A stretch of 64,000 nucleotides of DNA, from contig JAEUQK010000040.1 of the NCBI GenBank assembly GCA_016789265.1, positions 33,059 through 97,058 of the forward strand, in the 5' to 3' direction. Source of the stretch: Blastocatellia bacterium (GTDB lineage: Bacteria; Acidobacteriota; Blastocatellia; Pyrinomonadales; Pyrinomonadaceae). Below the pieces are notes generated by a model. The model did no database searches and was not told the DNA's origin. It worked only from the letters and a program-made list of their open reading frames with translations. Shown here piece after piece: positions 1 to 9,416 of this stretch (positions within the stretch are counted from its first letter, which is position 1; each line of letters starts with the position of its first letter). Position numbers and translations under genes: made by a program.

Positions 1-1
1 A

Positions 2-970
2 TACAACGACGATCTGCCGGCGACCGCTAAGAAGGTCGGTTTTTACGGGCTTGACCTTTATAGCCTGCACTCCTCGATCGAAGCGGTTCTCACATACCTT
101 GGAAAGATCGACCCCGAAGGCGCCGAGCGGGCCCGCCGCCGATATTCCTGTTTCGATCATTTCGGAGACGACACTCAGGTTTACGGATATGCAACCGCCT
201 TCGGCCTTGCCGAGTCGTGTGAGCAAGAGGTCGTATCGCAGTTGATGGAATTGAACCGCCGAGCGTCAGAGCTTGCAATGCGGGACGGAAGAGTTGCCGA
301 GGACGATTACTTTTTTGCGGCGCAGAACGCACGGCTTGTGAAGAACGCGGAGCATTATTACAGGACGATGTACCGCAGCGACGTTTCCTCCTGGAACCTT
401 CGCGACAAACACATGCACGACACGCTGACCGAACTCGCCTCTCATCTTTCGCGAAACGGCAAGGCCGCAAAGATCGTTGTGTGGGAACACAACTCGCATC
501 TCGGCGACGCTCGCGCGACCGAGATGTCGCGTCGTGGTGAATGGAATGTCGGCCAACTGACACGCCAGATGTACGGCCGCGATGCATTCCTCATCGGATT
601 CTCGACGGATCATGGAACGGTTACCGCCGCTTCAAATTGGGGTGACCCAGCCGAGCGTAAGAAGGTAAGGCCTGCACTTTCGGGAAGCGTAGAACGATTA
701 TTCCATGAAACCGGCATGGAGCGGTTTCTGTTATTGCTCAGAAACGGTTCACATGCCTCAAAAGCGTTGCAGGAACCGCTGCTCGAACGTGCGATAGGAG
801 TTATTTACAGGCCGGAAACCGAACGGCAGAGTCACTATTTTAGCGCGAGTGTATCGAGCCAGTTTGACGCGATGATCCACATCGATGAGACACGAGCTGT
901 CGAACCGCTGGAACGAAGTGTCAAATGGGAGGCTGGAGAAGCTGCAGAAACGTTCCCGACAGGAGTGTGA
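2..970 (+). CDS. Erythromycin esterase family protein (5' truncated by window edge)
   Basis: The frame is open from base 2 to the stop at 970, so about 322 C-terminal residues are visible and the start lies outside the window. The segment carrying VVWEHNSHLGDAR matches the EreA/EreB-like family (erythromycin esterase superfamily), whose conserved His/Glu residues lie in such a segment. The family is broad: most chromosomal members are not macrolide esterases and occur with phosphoribosyltransferase and dienelactone-hydrolase genes in stress clusters. The next gene is exactly such a hydrolase, 5 bases downstream, so an operon is likely. Substrate is unknown. An antibiotic-resistance role is not supported by the context. 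Confidence 0.8.
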   Translation, partial: YNDDLPATAKKVGFYGLDLYSLHSSIEAVLTYLGKIDPEGAERARRRYSCFDHFGDDTQVYGYATAFGLAESCEQEVVSQLMELNRRASELAMRDGRVAEDDYFFAAQNARLVKNAEHYYRTMYRSDVSSWNLRDKHMHDTLTELASHLSRNGKAAKIVVWEHNSHLGDARATEMSRRGEWNVGQLTRQMYGRDAFLIGFSTDHGTVTAASNWGDPAERKKVRPALSGSVERLFHETGMERFLLLLRNGSHASKALQEPLLERAIGVIYRPETERQSHYFSASVSSQFDAMIHIDETRAVEPLERSVKWEAGEAAETFPTGV

Positions 971-975
971 ATCAT

Positions 976-1671
976 ATGTATAACGGCGAAGAGATCTTTG
1001 AACCGATAAGCATCCCCACCGGGCGCGTAATGCTCGATGGTGATCTGGCCGTCCCGAGCGGAAGCCGCGGAATTGTCTTGTTCGCTCATGGATCAGGCAG
1101 CAGCAGGTTCAGTTCGCGTAACAGATTTGTTGCCCGCAGGATCAGGGAGAATGGTATCGGCACGCTGCTTTTCGACCTTTTAACGCGCGAAGAGGAAGCG
1201 GTGGATATGAACACGCGTCATTTACGGTTTGACATTCCGCTGCTGGCAAGCCGATTGGTCGAGGCGGCAAAATGGGTAATGGCGAACGAAACCACACGCG
1301 GCCTTGAAGTTGGGTTTTTTGGGGCCAGCACGGGCGGCGGCGCGGCGCTTGTTGCCGCGGCCGAGCCTGATATTGATGTGAAAGCCGTTGTTTCTCGCGG
1401 TGGGCGGCCCGATCTTGCGGGCGATGCCCTTCGACTAGTTCGGTCACCGGTCCTTCTGATCGTCGGAGGTGAGGATGATCTCGTGATCAAACTCAACGAG
1501 ATTGCCTATCATCGCCTCAGATGTGAAAAGGATCTTGAGATCATTCCCGGAGCAACGCATTTGTTCGAAGAACCCGGGTCACTTGAGATAGTCGCCGATC
1601 TAGCCGCCGAATGGTTCAGGGACCACCTTAGTCCCAGCTACCTTTACACCGACCGGGTTAGGGTGGCTTGA
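976..1671 (+). CDS. Dienelactone-hydrolase-like alpha/beta hydrolase
   Basis: A 231-residue cytoplasmic alpha/beta hydrolase. Visible features are LFAHGSGSS near the N-terminus (oxyanion region), the nucleophile elbow FFGASTGGG, the acidic-residue segment LLIVGGEDD and a late His in GATHLFEEP, in the expected order of a Ser-Asp-His triad. The ATG at 976 is preferred over an in-frame start at 925 because AGGAG at 961-965 sits about ten bases upstream. It follows the erythromycin-esterase-family gene closely. In other bacteria this hydrolase type is often fused or adjacent to a phosphoribosyltransferase; that partner may lie left of the window. Substrate unknown. Confidence 0.82.
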   Translation: MYNGEEIFEPISIPTGRVMLDGDLAVPSGSRGIVLFAHGSGSSRFSSRNRFVARRIRENGIGTLLFDLLTREEEAVDMNTRHLRFDIPLLASRLVEAAKWVMANETTRGLEVGFFGASTGGGAALVAAAEPDIDVKAVVSRGGRPDLAGDALRLVRSPVLLIVGGEDDLVIKLNEIAYHRLRCEKDLEIIPGATHLFEEPGSLEIVADLAAEWFRDHLSPSYLYTDRVRVA

Positions 1672-1703
1672 TCATAGACCGGGAAGAATAGGGAGGTGAA
1701 ACT

Positions 1704-1937
1704 ATGACACGCACACGAGCAGAATATGAGGCGGACCGGCAGCATCGGCATCTTCCGAAGAAATATTTGACGGCCGAAAATCGCTATGAGGTCCCATGCA
1801 GTCTCTGCGGCAAAGCTTACTTCTTCGACGAAAACGCTAAGATCGATATTGAAAGAACACTCGTCGAGGCGAGAGACAACCCATTTATTTGCATTGAGTG
1901 CGAGAATGACTATGATGAACTCGCGCACCAAAACTAA
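1704..1937 (+). CDS. Small zinc-ribbon protein
   Basis: A 77-residue basic protein with a strong ribosome binding site (GGGAGGTG at 1691-1698, five bases before ATG). It has two CxxC knuckles, CSLCGK and CIEC, spaced as in a zinc ribbon, and an acidic tail. No enzyme domain fits in this length. It stops two bases before the formate dehydrogenase start at 1940, so the two are almost certainly cotranscribed and translationally coupled. I do not recognise a named family. A role as a small accessory or regulatory zinc protein of the formate dehydrogenase operon is inference from position. Confidence 0.75.
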   Translation: MTRTRAEYEADRQHRHLPKKYLTAENRYEVPCSLCGKAYFFDENAKIDIERTLVEARDNPFICIECENDYDELAHQN

Positions 1938-1939
1938 CA

Positions 1940-4642
1940 ATGGTAAAGGTTTCGATTGACGCAACACAACACGAGTTTCCGGAAGGTATCTCGATACTCG
2001 ATGCCGCGAGAAGCGTCGGTATCGAGATACCGACGCTTTGCAATGACGACCGCCTGAAACCCGCAGGTGCCTGCCGGCTTTGCCTCGTAAAGATCGACGG
2101 AGAATCTCACGAAGCTGCTTCCTGCATGCGTGAGGTTGCGGACGGAATGTCTGTCACTACACATTCTCCCGAACTTGAACATAACCGTGCGATCAATCTA
2201 CGGATGCTCGCAAAGGACTATCCCGCTGAGGCGTTCACGCGGTTTCCCGACAAGCCGTTCCATAAATTAGCGCGGCAATACGGACTGACCGATTCTGATT
2301 TCTCAACCGCAACCAACGGACATCTGAAGGACGATTCGCATGCGTTTATCTCGGTCGATATGAGCCGTTGTATCGATTGTTACCGGTGTGTGCGTATCTG
2401 TGACGAACTCCAGGGACAGTTCGTCTGGCAGGTCGTCGGGCGCGGCGAGGAATCACAGATCGTCCCCGATTCGTTTGGAGCGTTCGGGTCGAGCACATGC
2501 GTCAGCTGCGGTGCATGCGCGGACACATGCCCGACCGGCGCTCTCGAGGACAAGTCTTTTGTTCAGTATGGGATCGCGGAGAAATGGACACGCACGACCT
2601 GCCCTTACTGCGGTACCGGCTGCGAAATGAACGTAGGAACCATCGGCGACCGTATCGTCCAGGTGAAACCTGTGCCGGATGCACCGGTCAATCACGGTCA
2701 CCTATGCGTGAAGGGCCGATACGGATTCGAATACAATGCTTCGAAAGATCGAGTCACTGAACCGATGATCCGCGTTGACGGCGAATGGCAAACGGTGAGC
2801 TGGGATGAGGCTGTTGCGTTCACCGCAAACAAGCTGACACAGCTTGTCGCGGATCACGGAAAGGAGAGTATCGCCGTCCTTGGCTCCGCCCGTGCGACCA
2901 ATGAAGAGAACTATATCGCCCAGAAATTCACTCGCGTAGTGTTGGGCACGAACAATGTCGATTGCTGCGCGCGCGTTTGTCACACACCGACGGCTGCGGC
3001 GATGAAGATGATGCTCGGCACGGGAGCCGCGACCAATTCCTTTGCCGATATAGAAAAGACCAGGACGTTTCTCTTGTGCGGTGCCAATCCGACGGAAAAC
3101 CACCCCATCCCCGGGGCACGGATCAAATATGCCGTGTTGAAAGGTGCAAACCTTATTGTCATCGATCCCCGCAAGACCGAATTGACTGAGTACGCGTCCA
3201 TCCATCTTCAGCTTCATCCGGGAACCAACATACCGCTTTTGAACTCGATCGCTCACGCGATCATCGACGAAGGATTGTGCGATGTGGAGTTCACTGACGA
3301 CCGCGTCGCTGAATTTGAGGAGTTTCGCGCATTCGTCAAGGATTTCTCGCCCGAAAGCGTTGCTGATATTTGCGGCGTCCCCGCCGAAGACATCCGCCGG
3401 GCGGCCAGAATGTATGCAACGGCAAAGCCCGCGATGTGTATGCACGGCCTGGGGGTTACCGAACACACTCAAGGAACCGAAGGCGTGATGTGCCTGGTCA
3501 ACCTGGCGTTGATCACGGGAAACATCGGCAAACCGGGCACGGGTATTAATCCGCTCCGCGGGCAAAACAACGTGCAGGGATCTGCTCAGATGGGATGCGA
3601 TCCGGGAATTCTCACCGGCAGCATTGGCGTCGCCGAAGGGAAAGAGCATTTCGAAGCAGTTTGGGGAGCAGAAGTTCCGCTCGATAAAGGACTGAATCAG
3701 CTGCAGATGATCGATGCTGCACGTGAAGGAAGACTAAAGGCGCTCTGGTCGATCGGCTACGACGTGTTTCTCACGAATGCGAACGCACACGAAACGGCGA
3801 AGGGTTTTGAGAATCTCGAGCTTTGCATCGTTCAAGATCTCTTTTTGAACGAGACGGCAAAGAGATACGCTCATGTCTTTCTTCCCGCTTCGTCGTCGTT
3901 TGAAAAGGATGGCACTTTCATGAACGCCGAGCGCCGGGTGCAGCGAGTTCGAAAGGCAGTCGAGGCTCCGGGCAGAGCTCGTACCGACTGGGAGATAGTC
4001 TGCGATGTCGCAAAGGCAATGGGGAAAGGCGAATTCTTCGATTTCCGCGATGCCGAAGAGATCTGGAACGAGATACGCCTCGTTTGGCCGAATTCATACG
4101 GGATCACCTACGAGCGCATTGCTGACCACGGCCTGCAGTGGAATTGCCCGACAACGGATCATCCGGGCTCGGACGTTTTACATTCGGAGTCTTTCGCGAC
4201 AAGTAAGCAAGCTGCGTTACGCCGAATTCCTTTCCGGCCCACCAAGGAAAAGGTCGATGAAGATTTCCCGCTTATGTTGAATACAGGCCGGTCACTTTAT
4301 CATTTCAATGCCGGGACCATGACGCAGCGAACCGATCTGACCAAGATCAGGCCGAGCGATGTGATCGACATTTCGCGCGAGGATGCAGAGGGACTCGGCC
4401 TCGAAAACGGCGAAACGGTGAGGATCAAAAGTAAGTTCGGAGAGGCATTTCTGCCTGTGAACATAACCGATAATGTTCGTCACGGCGAGCTTTTTGCAAC
4501 GTTTCATGATCCGGAAATTCTTTTGAATAACATCACAAGTCCCCGCCGCGACCGATACGTTCAGGCTCCGGAATACAAGGTGACCGCGGTACGGATCGAA
4601 AAACTGAACGGTGATCAATCGGCCGCTGCCGATGTACGATAA
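1940..4642 (+). CDS. Formate dehydrogenase alpha subunit (NAD-type, FdhF/FdsA-like)
   Basis: A 900-residue molybdenum or tungsten bis-MGD enzyme oxidising formate to CO2. In order: N-terminal [2Fe-2S] ferredoxin domain (C34, C45, C48, C62), two [4Fe-4S] ferredoxin motifs (C144/147/150/154 and C187/190/193/197), the MGD-domain cluster CPYCGTGC (C221/224/228), and the catalytic segment CARVCHTPT with Cys347 where selenocysteine enzymes carry Sec. The C-terminal half holds the MGD-binding domains. Length fits FdsA/FdhA of soluble NAD-dependent complexes, but no diaphorase (FdsB/FdsG) or FdhD gene lies nearby, so the electron acceptor is unclear. It overlaps the convergent ATPase gene by 28 bases. 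Confidence 0.93.
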   Translation: MVKVSIDATQHEFPEGISILDAARSVGIEIPTLCNDDRLKPAGACRLCLVKIDGESHEAASCMREVADGMSVTTHSPELEHNRAINLRMLAKDYPAEAFTRFPDKPFHKLARQYGLTDSDFSTATNGHLKDDSHAFISVDMSRCIDCYRCVRICDELQGQFVWQVVGRGEESQIVPDSFGAFGSSTCVSCGACADTCPTGALEDKSFVQYGIAEKWTRTTCPYCGTGCEMNVGTIGDRIVQVKPVPDAPVNHGHLCVKGRYGFEYNASKDRVTEPMIRVDGEWQTVSWDEAVAFTANKLTQLVADHGKESIAVLGSARATNEENYIAQKFTRVVLGTNNVDCCARVCHTPTAAAMKMMLGTGAATNSFADIEKTRTFLLCGANPTENHPIPGARIKYAVLKGANLIVIDPRKTELTEYASIHLQLHPGTNIPLLNSIAHAIIDEGLCDVEFTDDRVAEFEEFRAFVKDFSPESVADICGVPAEDIRRAARMYATAKPAMCMHGLGVTEHTQGTEGVMCLVNLALITGNIGKPGTGINPLRGQNNVQGSAQMGCDPGILTGSIGVAEGKEHFEAVWGAEVPLDKGLNQLQMIDAAREGRLKALWSIGYDVFLTNANAHETAKGFENLELCIVQDLFLNETAKRYAHVFLPASSSFEKDGTFMNAERRVQRVRKAVEAPGRARTDWEIVCDVAKAMGKGEFFDFRDAEEIWNEIRLVWPNSYGITYERIADHGLQWNCPTTDHPGSDVLHSESFATSKQAALRRIPFRPTKEKVDEDFPLMLNTGRSLYHFNAGTMTQRTDLTKIRPSDVIDISREDAEGLGLENGETVRIKSKFGEAFLPVNITDNVRHGELFATFHDPEILLNNITSPRRDRYVQAPEYKVTAVRIEKLNGDQSAAADVR

Positions 4643-7323
4643 CGGGCGATCAACTTGGCCATTTCGACTATCGCAACGGGAAGCAGTATCGAAATACCGG
4701 CGATCGCCCAGCCCGTTGCTTCAGGCGGTGATACACCGAGAACTGATGCGAGCGGCGTTACGTACAGTGCAATGAGCTGCAGCCCGACGACCGCTGCAAA
4801 GGCAACGAAGATCATCGGATTGGAAAAGAAGCCGTCGAATGCCGAACGCCTCCTTGAACGGCAATTGAAAAGGTGGCCTATCTGAACACCTACGATCGAC
4901 AGTAACGCGATCGTTCTCGATTGTACGCCTTCGCCGTAAATTGAAAGTGCCCAGATGTACGCCCCCAGAGCGATAGCACCGAGCAGCACTCCTTGCCAAA
5001 AGATCAGGAACATCATCCGGCCGGACAGCAGAGTTTCAGCGGTCGAACGCGGACCCCGGTTCATAGTCTCGGGCGTCGAAGGCTCGACCGCCAGCGCGAT
5101 CGCCGGGAAAACGTCGGTGACCAGATTGACCCATAATATTTGAAGCGGGAACAGCGGCAGGGGGAGGCCCAAAAGGATCGACGTAAAGATGACAACGACC
5201 TCACCGAGATTATGCGAGAACATCATGTGGACAAACTTCACGATGTTTGCGTAGATAGTTCGCCCGCCCTCGATCGCCCGCACGATCGTGCTGAAATTGT
5301 CGTCCGTGAGAATTATATCTGACGCTTCTTTCGCGACATCGGTTCCGCGCATTCCCATTGAAATACCGATGTCGGCCTGTTTTAACGCAGGAGCGTCGTT
5401 AATGCCGTCGCCGGTCACAGCAACGATCTCGCCGGCGCTTTGCAGGGCTTCAACGATCCTGAATTTGTCGTCGGGTGTTACACGGGCAAAGACGTGAGCC
5501 GTGCCGGCCAGTTCCGCGAGCCTCTCGGTATCTGCCTCGGCGACGTCCGAAGAATGAAGCGCAACGACGTCGTGGTCATCGGTCAGGTCTAATTGCTTCG
5601 CGATCGCCTTTGCCGTAAGCAATTGATCTCCGGTCAGCATCACGATCCTGATACCGGCATTCTTTGCTAAGCGGATCGCATCGGTCACTTCGGGCCTTGG
5701 CGGGTCGATCATCCCAACGATCCCGAGAAACTCAAATCCGCCCTCAAGGTCGTCGCCGTTGGGATCGCTTACGGGCCTGTCCGCAAATGCGAGAACGCGA
5801 AATGCTCTCCCCGCCATTTCCTCGTTGATCTTTAGCAGCCTTTCCCTCGCTTCGTCGGTCAGTATCCTCCCACTTCCGTTTATATCAACTATCTGCGTGC
5901 AGGCTTTAAGGATCACGGCCGGTGCTCCCTTTAGAAACGCGCGGCGATCTCCGTTCTCGTCGACGAACACGGACGTCATCCGTTTGACGGATGCGTCGAA
6001 TGGGATCTCAGATGTTTTTGTTTGACGAGAGTGCTCCAATTCCGGGTCCATGCCGAGTTCTATAGCGGCGTGTATAAGGGCGGTCTCGGTCGGGTCGCCG
6101 ACGGCCTTTCCCTGTGTCGGGTGAAACGACGCTTCGCTGCAGAGAATGCCCACTCTTAACAGGCGGTCGAGGATCGGATCGGAATCGGCCCTTCGCGGAA
6201 TTCCATCGAGTTCGATACGACGGTCATTTGCAAGGTGGACCACCTGCACCGTCATCTGATTCTCAGTGAGCGTGCCGGTCTTGTCCGTGCAAATGACGGT
6301 CGTGCTTCCGAGGGTTTCAATCGCCGCCAGTTTTCTGACGATCGCGTTCCGCCTAGCCATTCGCAGAACTCCCAGTGCAAGGATAAGCGTGGTGACGGCA
6401 GGAAGGCCTTCGGGAACGGCAGCCACGGCAAGGCTGATCGCCACCCTTGCCATTAACCAGATCTCATCGCCGCGGAGTACACCCGCAACCATGACGATCG
6501 CGGCTATGCCAAGCACGACATAAACAAGACGCTTCCCGAGTTCGTCAAGCCGTCGTTCGAGCGGCGTCGCCCTATCGCCGGCGCTGGAAAGGGACACTCC
6601 GATGCGGCCGATCTCTGTCTCCTTTCCTGTTGCCGTCACGACGGCAACGCCCCGGCCCGCAACGACATTCGTTCCCAGAAAGATCATCGGGCTGCGGTCA
6701 GCAAGGGGCGTGGAGTGCTCGACCGACGTCATTGACTTATTTGTGGCGACACTCTCACCTGTCAGCGATGACTCATCGCACCTGAGGCTTGCGGCTTCGA
6801 TTATCCTTGCGTCTGCCGGAACACGGTCGCCGGCTGAGACTACTATGATGTCACCGGGAACGAGTCCGAACGCATCGATCACTTCTTCGCGACTTTCGCG
6901 CCGGACACGGGCAGAGGTTTTTGTAGCGTGCCGGAGGGCGACCAGGGCCTTGTCCGCCTGAACTTCGATGAGGAAACCGATCAGGGCATTCAGGACCAGC
7001 ACGGTGAGGATCGCGATAGCTTCTAAAGCCGAGTCAGTTATGAATGCAACGGCTGCGGCCGCGATCAACAGCCAAACAACGATGCTGGTGAACTGGCTAA
7101 GAAGCATCCTCAACCGAGACGTTGTCCGCTCGGTCTCGACGACGTTTGGGCCGAACTTATCCAACCGCCTTTCGACATCGTCGGCCGCGAGGCCGATCGA
7201 TGGATCAACGCCGAGGATCTCCAGGACGGTGTCGGCGTCACGGGAAAAAGGCTCCGACGGGAGATCAAGTAGATCCGACTCGTTGATCGATCTGGTGTCT
7301 TTAGACATTTGTATCAATTCCAT
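4615..7323 (-). CDS. PII-type cation-transporting P-type ATPase (Ca2+/Mg2+-like)
   Basis: About 902 residues with every P-type hallmark: cation-ATPase N-terminal domain, TGES in the actuator domain, four N-terminal and six C-terminal membrane segments, AVPEGLPAV in M4, the phosphorylation motif CTDKTGT near residue 345, GDGINDAP in the hinge, and LWVNLVTD in M6. PEGLP plus NLVTD resembles SERCA/PMA1-like calcium pumps, but Mg2+ or another ion is possible. The ATG at 7323 (MELIQMSK) is preferred; ATG 7308 and an upstream TTG at 7407 are alternatives. It is transcribed toward the formate dehydrogenase gene and divergently from the BCAM0308-like gene. Such pumps recur in low-oxygen stress islands. 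Confidence 0.9.
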   Translation of the reverse strand: MELIQMSKDTRSINESDLLDLPSEPFSRDADTVLEILGVDPSIGLAADDVERRLDKFGPNVVETERTTSRLRMLLSQFTSIVVWLLIAAAAVAFITDSALEAIAILTVLVLNALIGFLIEVQADKALVALRHATKTSARVRRESREEVIDAFGLVPGDIIVVSAGDRVPADARIIEAASLRCDESSLTGESVATNKSMTSVEHSTPLADRSPMIFLGTNVVAGRGVAVVTATGKETEIGRIGVSLSSAGDRATPLERRLDELGKRLVYVVLGIAAIVMVAGVLRGDEIWLMARVAISLAVAAVPEGLPAVTTLILALGVLRMARRNAIVRKLAAIETLGSTTVICTDKTGTLTENQMTVQVVHLANDRRIELDGIPRRADSDPILDRLLRVGILCSEASFHPTQGKAVGDPTETALIHAAIELGMDPELEHSRQTKTSEIPFDASVKRMTSVFVDENGDRRAFLKGAPAVILKACTQIVDINGSGRILTDEARERLLKINEEMAGRAFRVLAFADRPVSDPNGDDLEGGFEFLGIVGMIDPPRPEVTDAIRLAKNAGIRIVMLTGDQLLTAKAIAKQLDLTDDHDVVALHSSDVAEADTERLAELAGTAHVFARVTPDDKFRIVEALQSAGEIVAVTGDGINDAPALKQADIGISMGMRGTDVAKEASDIILTDDNFSTIVRAIEGGRTIYANIVKFVHMMFSHNLGEVVVIFTSILLGLPLPLFPLQILWVNLVTDVFPAIALAVEPSTPETMNRGPRSTAETLLSGRMMFLIFWQGVLLGAIALGAYIWALSIYGEGVQSRTIALLSIVGVQIGHLFNCRSRRRSAFDGFFSNPMIFVAFAAVVGLQLIALYVTPLASVLGVSPPEATGWAIAGISILLPVAIVEMAKLIARYRTSAAAD

Positions 7324-7491
7324 TGTAAACCCTAATGAAGTACTTTCCGCGCCGAGCAAAATCGTCCGAGTCCCGTGAATTACTTCGCGGGTGCCGGCCT
7401 CATTCAACGCCGTGTTGCGTTATTACGGGCATTCGGGACAGGCACACTGTTTGCGCTATCAAATTACAGATAAGTCTGTGGGGGAAACCAT

Positions 7492-8004
7492 ATGAGATCC
7501 CAAAAATCATACACAAACACTACCTTTACTAAGCGTGTCGATCACGAGGGCGGCGAGCATCGCGAAGCCCGGGCCGGGCATAACGCGGTCTGCAAGACCT
7601 GCGGTGCGGTCTTCGAGAACAAGCACTGGATCTCAGGAATGCGGGCCCGTGCGTTGCATATCGCGCCGCCGAAAGAGACGGTCGAATGCCCCGCATGTAA
7701 GCAAGTGGCGGCTGGAACTTACGGAGGCGAGGTGATTATCGATGGCAAGTTCTATGCGGAACATCACGACGAGATCGACAGTCTATTAAGGAATGAAGAA
7801 CTGCGTGCAAGGGAAGATAATCCCATCTCACGCATAATGTCGTGGAACGCCAAAAAAGGCCTCGACACGCTGGATATCGAAACAACGACCGACCACCTTG
7901 CCCAACGGCTCGGCCATGTACTCAAAAAAGCATATTCAGGTGAACTGCAATATAACTTCTCCCATGAGAACAAGGTCGTCCGCGTAAGCTGGCATCGCGA
8001 TTGA
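7492..8004 (+). CDS. BCAM0308-family zinc-binding protein
   Basis: A 170-residue soluble protein. Two zinc knuckles, CKTCGAVFENKHW and CPAC, sit in the first 75 residues; the C-terminus (TDHLAQRLG, then SHENKVVRVSWHR) resembles proteins annotated BCAM0308, named from a Burkholderia cenocepacia gene in the low-oxygen-activated locus. Assignment is from memory of the family pattern and should be checked by profile search. The start is set by GGGGGAAACC just upstream of ATG 7492. The 168-base divergent gap to the ATPase gene probably holds both promoters, but I see no clear FNR-like site in it. Biochemical function is unknown. Confidence 0.65.
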   Translation: MRSQKSYTNTTFTKRVDHEGGEHREARAGHNAVCKTCGAVFENKHWISGMRARALHIAPPKETVECPACKQVAAGTYGGEVIIDGKFYAEHHDEIDSLLRNEELRAREDNPISRIMSWNAKKGLDTLDIETTTDHLAQRLGHVLKKAYSGELQYNFSHENKVVRVSWHRD

Positions 8005-8046
8005 ACCGGTTTGATTCGCTTGGTCTATGGATTAACATAGCCCGAT

Positions 8047-9330
8047 ATGTTCTCTCGATTCTTTCTCGCCGCGGTGATCGCTGCTGCCGCGGCCATTGCC
8101 CATGCTCAGCCTTCCGCATTCGTTTCGGTCAAAGGTGATCGGCTAGTCTCCGGTGGAAGACCGTACTATTTCGTCGGAACGAATTACTGGTACGGCAGCC
8201 TGCTCGGCCTCGAACAGGACCGTAAACGCGGGATCGAGCGTCTTCGCCGCGAGCTGGATTTTCTTAAAGCAAAAGGGGTAACGAATCTGCGCCTGATGGC
8301 CGGAGCAGAAGGTTCCGGGCCGATGAACGGCGTCACACGCGTCGGGCCGCCCTTGCAGTATGAGATAGACAAGTTTGACGAACGCGTTCTCAGCGGCCTC
8401 GACACTGTCCTTGCCGAGATGGGCAAGCGCCGGATGACCGCCGTTATCTTCCTAAGCAACAACTGGGAATGGAGCGGCGGATTTCAGCAGTACTTGATCT
8501 GGAACCGGGTCATCTCCCGCGAGTGGCTTTCGAAAAAACCGACGTGGGATGAGCTTCGCGACAATGTCGCGAAATTCTATTCCTGCAGACTCTGCATCGA
8601 CCAGTATCGAGCAAAGGCCGAGACCGTCATCAATCGAACAAATAAGGTTACGGGAAAGCGGTACGTCAATGACCCCGCGATAATGGCATGGGAGCTTGCG
8701 AATGAACCGCGTCCGATGCGCCCCTCTGCCAACGACGACTATAAGAAATGGATCGCAGAAACGGCTGCGTTCATCAAGTCAATTGACAAACATCATCTCG
8801 TTACTGTCGGTCATGAAGGCCGGATAGGGACACAGGACATCAAGCTCTTCGAAGAAGTCCACGCCGATAAGAATATCGACTATCTTACGATACACATCTG
8901 GCCGAAAAATTGGGCGTGGTTTGCCGACGGAAAGCTTGCTGAGGAATACTCAAAAGCCGAAGCCGAGACCGTCAATTACATCGGTGAAAACGCGGATATC
9001 GCCGTCAAGCTCAACAAGCCGTTAGTCATCGAAGAGTTCGGCCTGCCGCGCGACGGACAATCATTCGACCCATCATCTTCGACCACATTCCGGGATCTTT
9101 ATTATGCAAAGATACTCTCCTTTGTCCGCACGAACCCGCACATAGCCGGAGCTAACTTTTGGGCATTTGGCGGCACTGCCAGGCCGGTCAAGGGCCAGCT
9201 CTTCTGGAAGCCCGGCGACGAGTATATGGGCGATCCGCCGATGGAGGAACAAGGGCTGAACTCGGTTTTTTCGACCGATAGTTCCACGTGGAAGGTCATC
9301 AAAGCAAGGTCAGCGCAATTAGTTCGGTGA
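8047..9330 (+). CDS. Secreted GH5 endo-beta-1,4-mannanase-like glycoside hydrolase
   Basis: A 427-residue protein with a Sec signal peptide (cleavage after AIAHA, around residue 20) and a GH5_7-like TIM barrel. NYWYGSLLG near the N-terminus and LSNNWEWSGG are typical of the mannanase subfamily. The acid/base Glu220 is in WELANEP and the nucleophile Glu330 in VIEEFG, the standard spacing for clan GH-A. The C-terminal FWAFGG segment closes the barrel. Likely role: extracellular hydrolysis of mannan or glucomannan. No carbohydrate-binding module and no sugar-uptake genes are adjacent. It is monocistronic and ends at a strong terminator (9365-9392). Confidence 0.88.
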   Translation: MFSRFFLAAVIAAAAAIAHAQPSAFVSVKGDRLVSGGRPYYFVGTNYWYGSLLGLEQDRKRGIERLRRELDFLKAKGVTNLRLMAGAEGSGPMNGVTRVGPPLQYEIDKFDERVLSGLDTVLAEMGKRRMTAVIFLSNNWEWSGGFQQYLIWNRVISREWLSKKPTWDELRDNVAKFYSCRLCIDQYRAKAETVINRTNKVTGKRYVNDPAIMAWELANEPRPMRPSANDDYKKWIAETAAFIKSIDKHHLVTVGHEGRIGTQDIKLFEEVHADKNIDYLTIHIWPKNWAWFADGKLAEEYSKAEAETVNYIGENADIAVKLNKPLVIEEFGLPRDGQSFDPSSSTTFRDLYYAKILSFVRTNPHIAGANFWAFGGTARPVKGQLFWKPGDEYMGDPPMEEQGLNSVFSTDSSTWKVIKARSAQLVR

Positions 9331-9364
9331 TCACACGTCGAAACGACTAACGCCGCTAAATAGG

Positions 9365-9394
9365 AAGCCCCCGGGATTTCTCCTGGGGGCTTTT
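9365..9394. terminator. Rho-independent terminator, bidirectional
   Basis: A 12-bp stem (AAGCCCCCGGGA with TCCTGGGGGCTT, one G-U pair) with loop TTTC, flanked by A-rich 5' and T-rich 3' bases. It lies 35 bases after the mannanase stop and can also stop leftward transcription from the TonB pseudogene. Confidence 0.85.
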
Positions 9395-9416
9395 CGATGC
9401 AAGGTGCGATCAAACA

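Noticed and set aside
2..970. Macrolide resistance by erythromycin esterase.
   Set aside because: Family membership alone does not show esterase activity, and the neighbours are stress genes, not resistance genes.
2702..3649. A 315-codon minus-strand frame.
   Set aside because: Antisense to the formate dehydrogenase catalytic region; no family signal.
9331..9416. C-terminal extension of the TonB-receptor frame to 9331.
   Set aside because: The frame runs through the terminator; the real receptor C-terminus is in another frame and ends at 9417.
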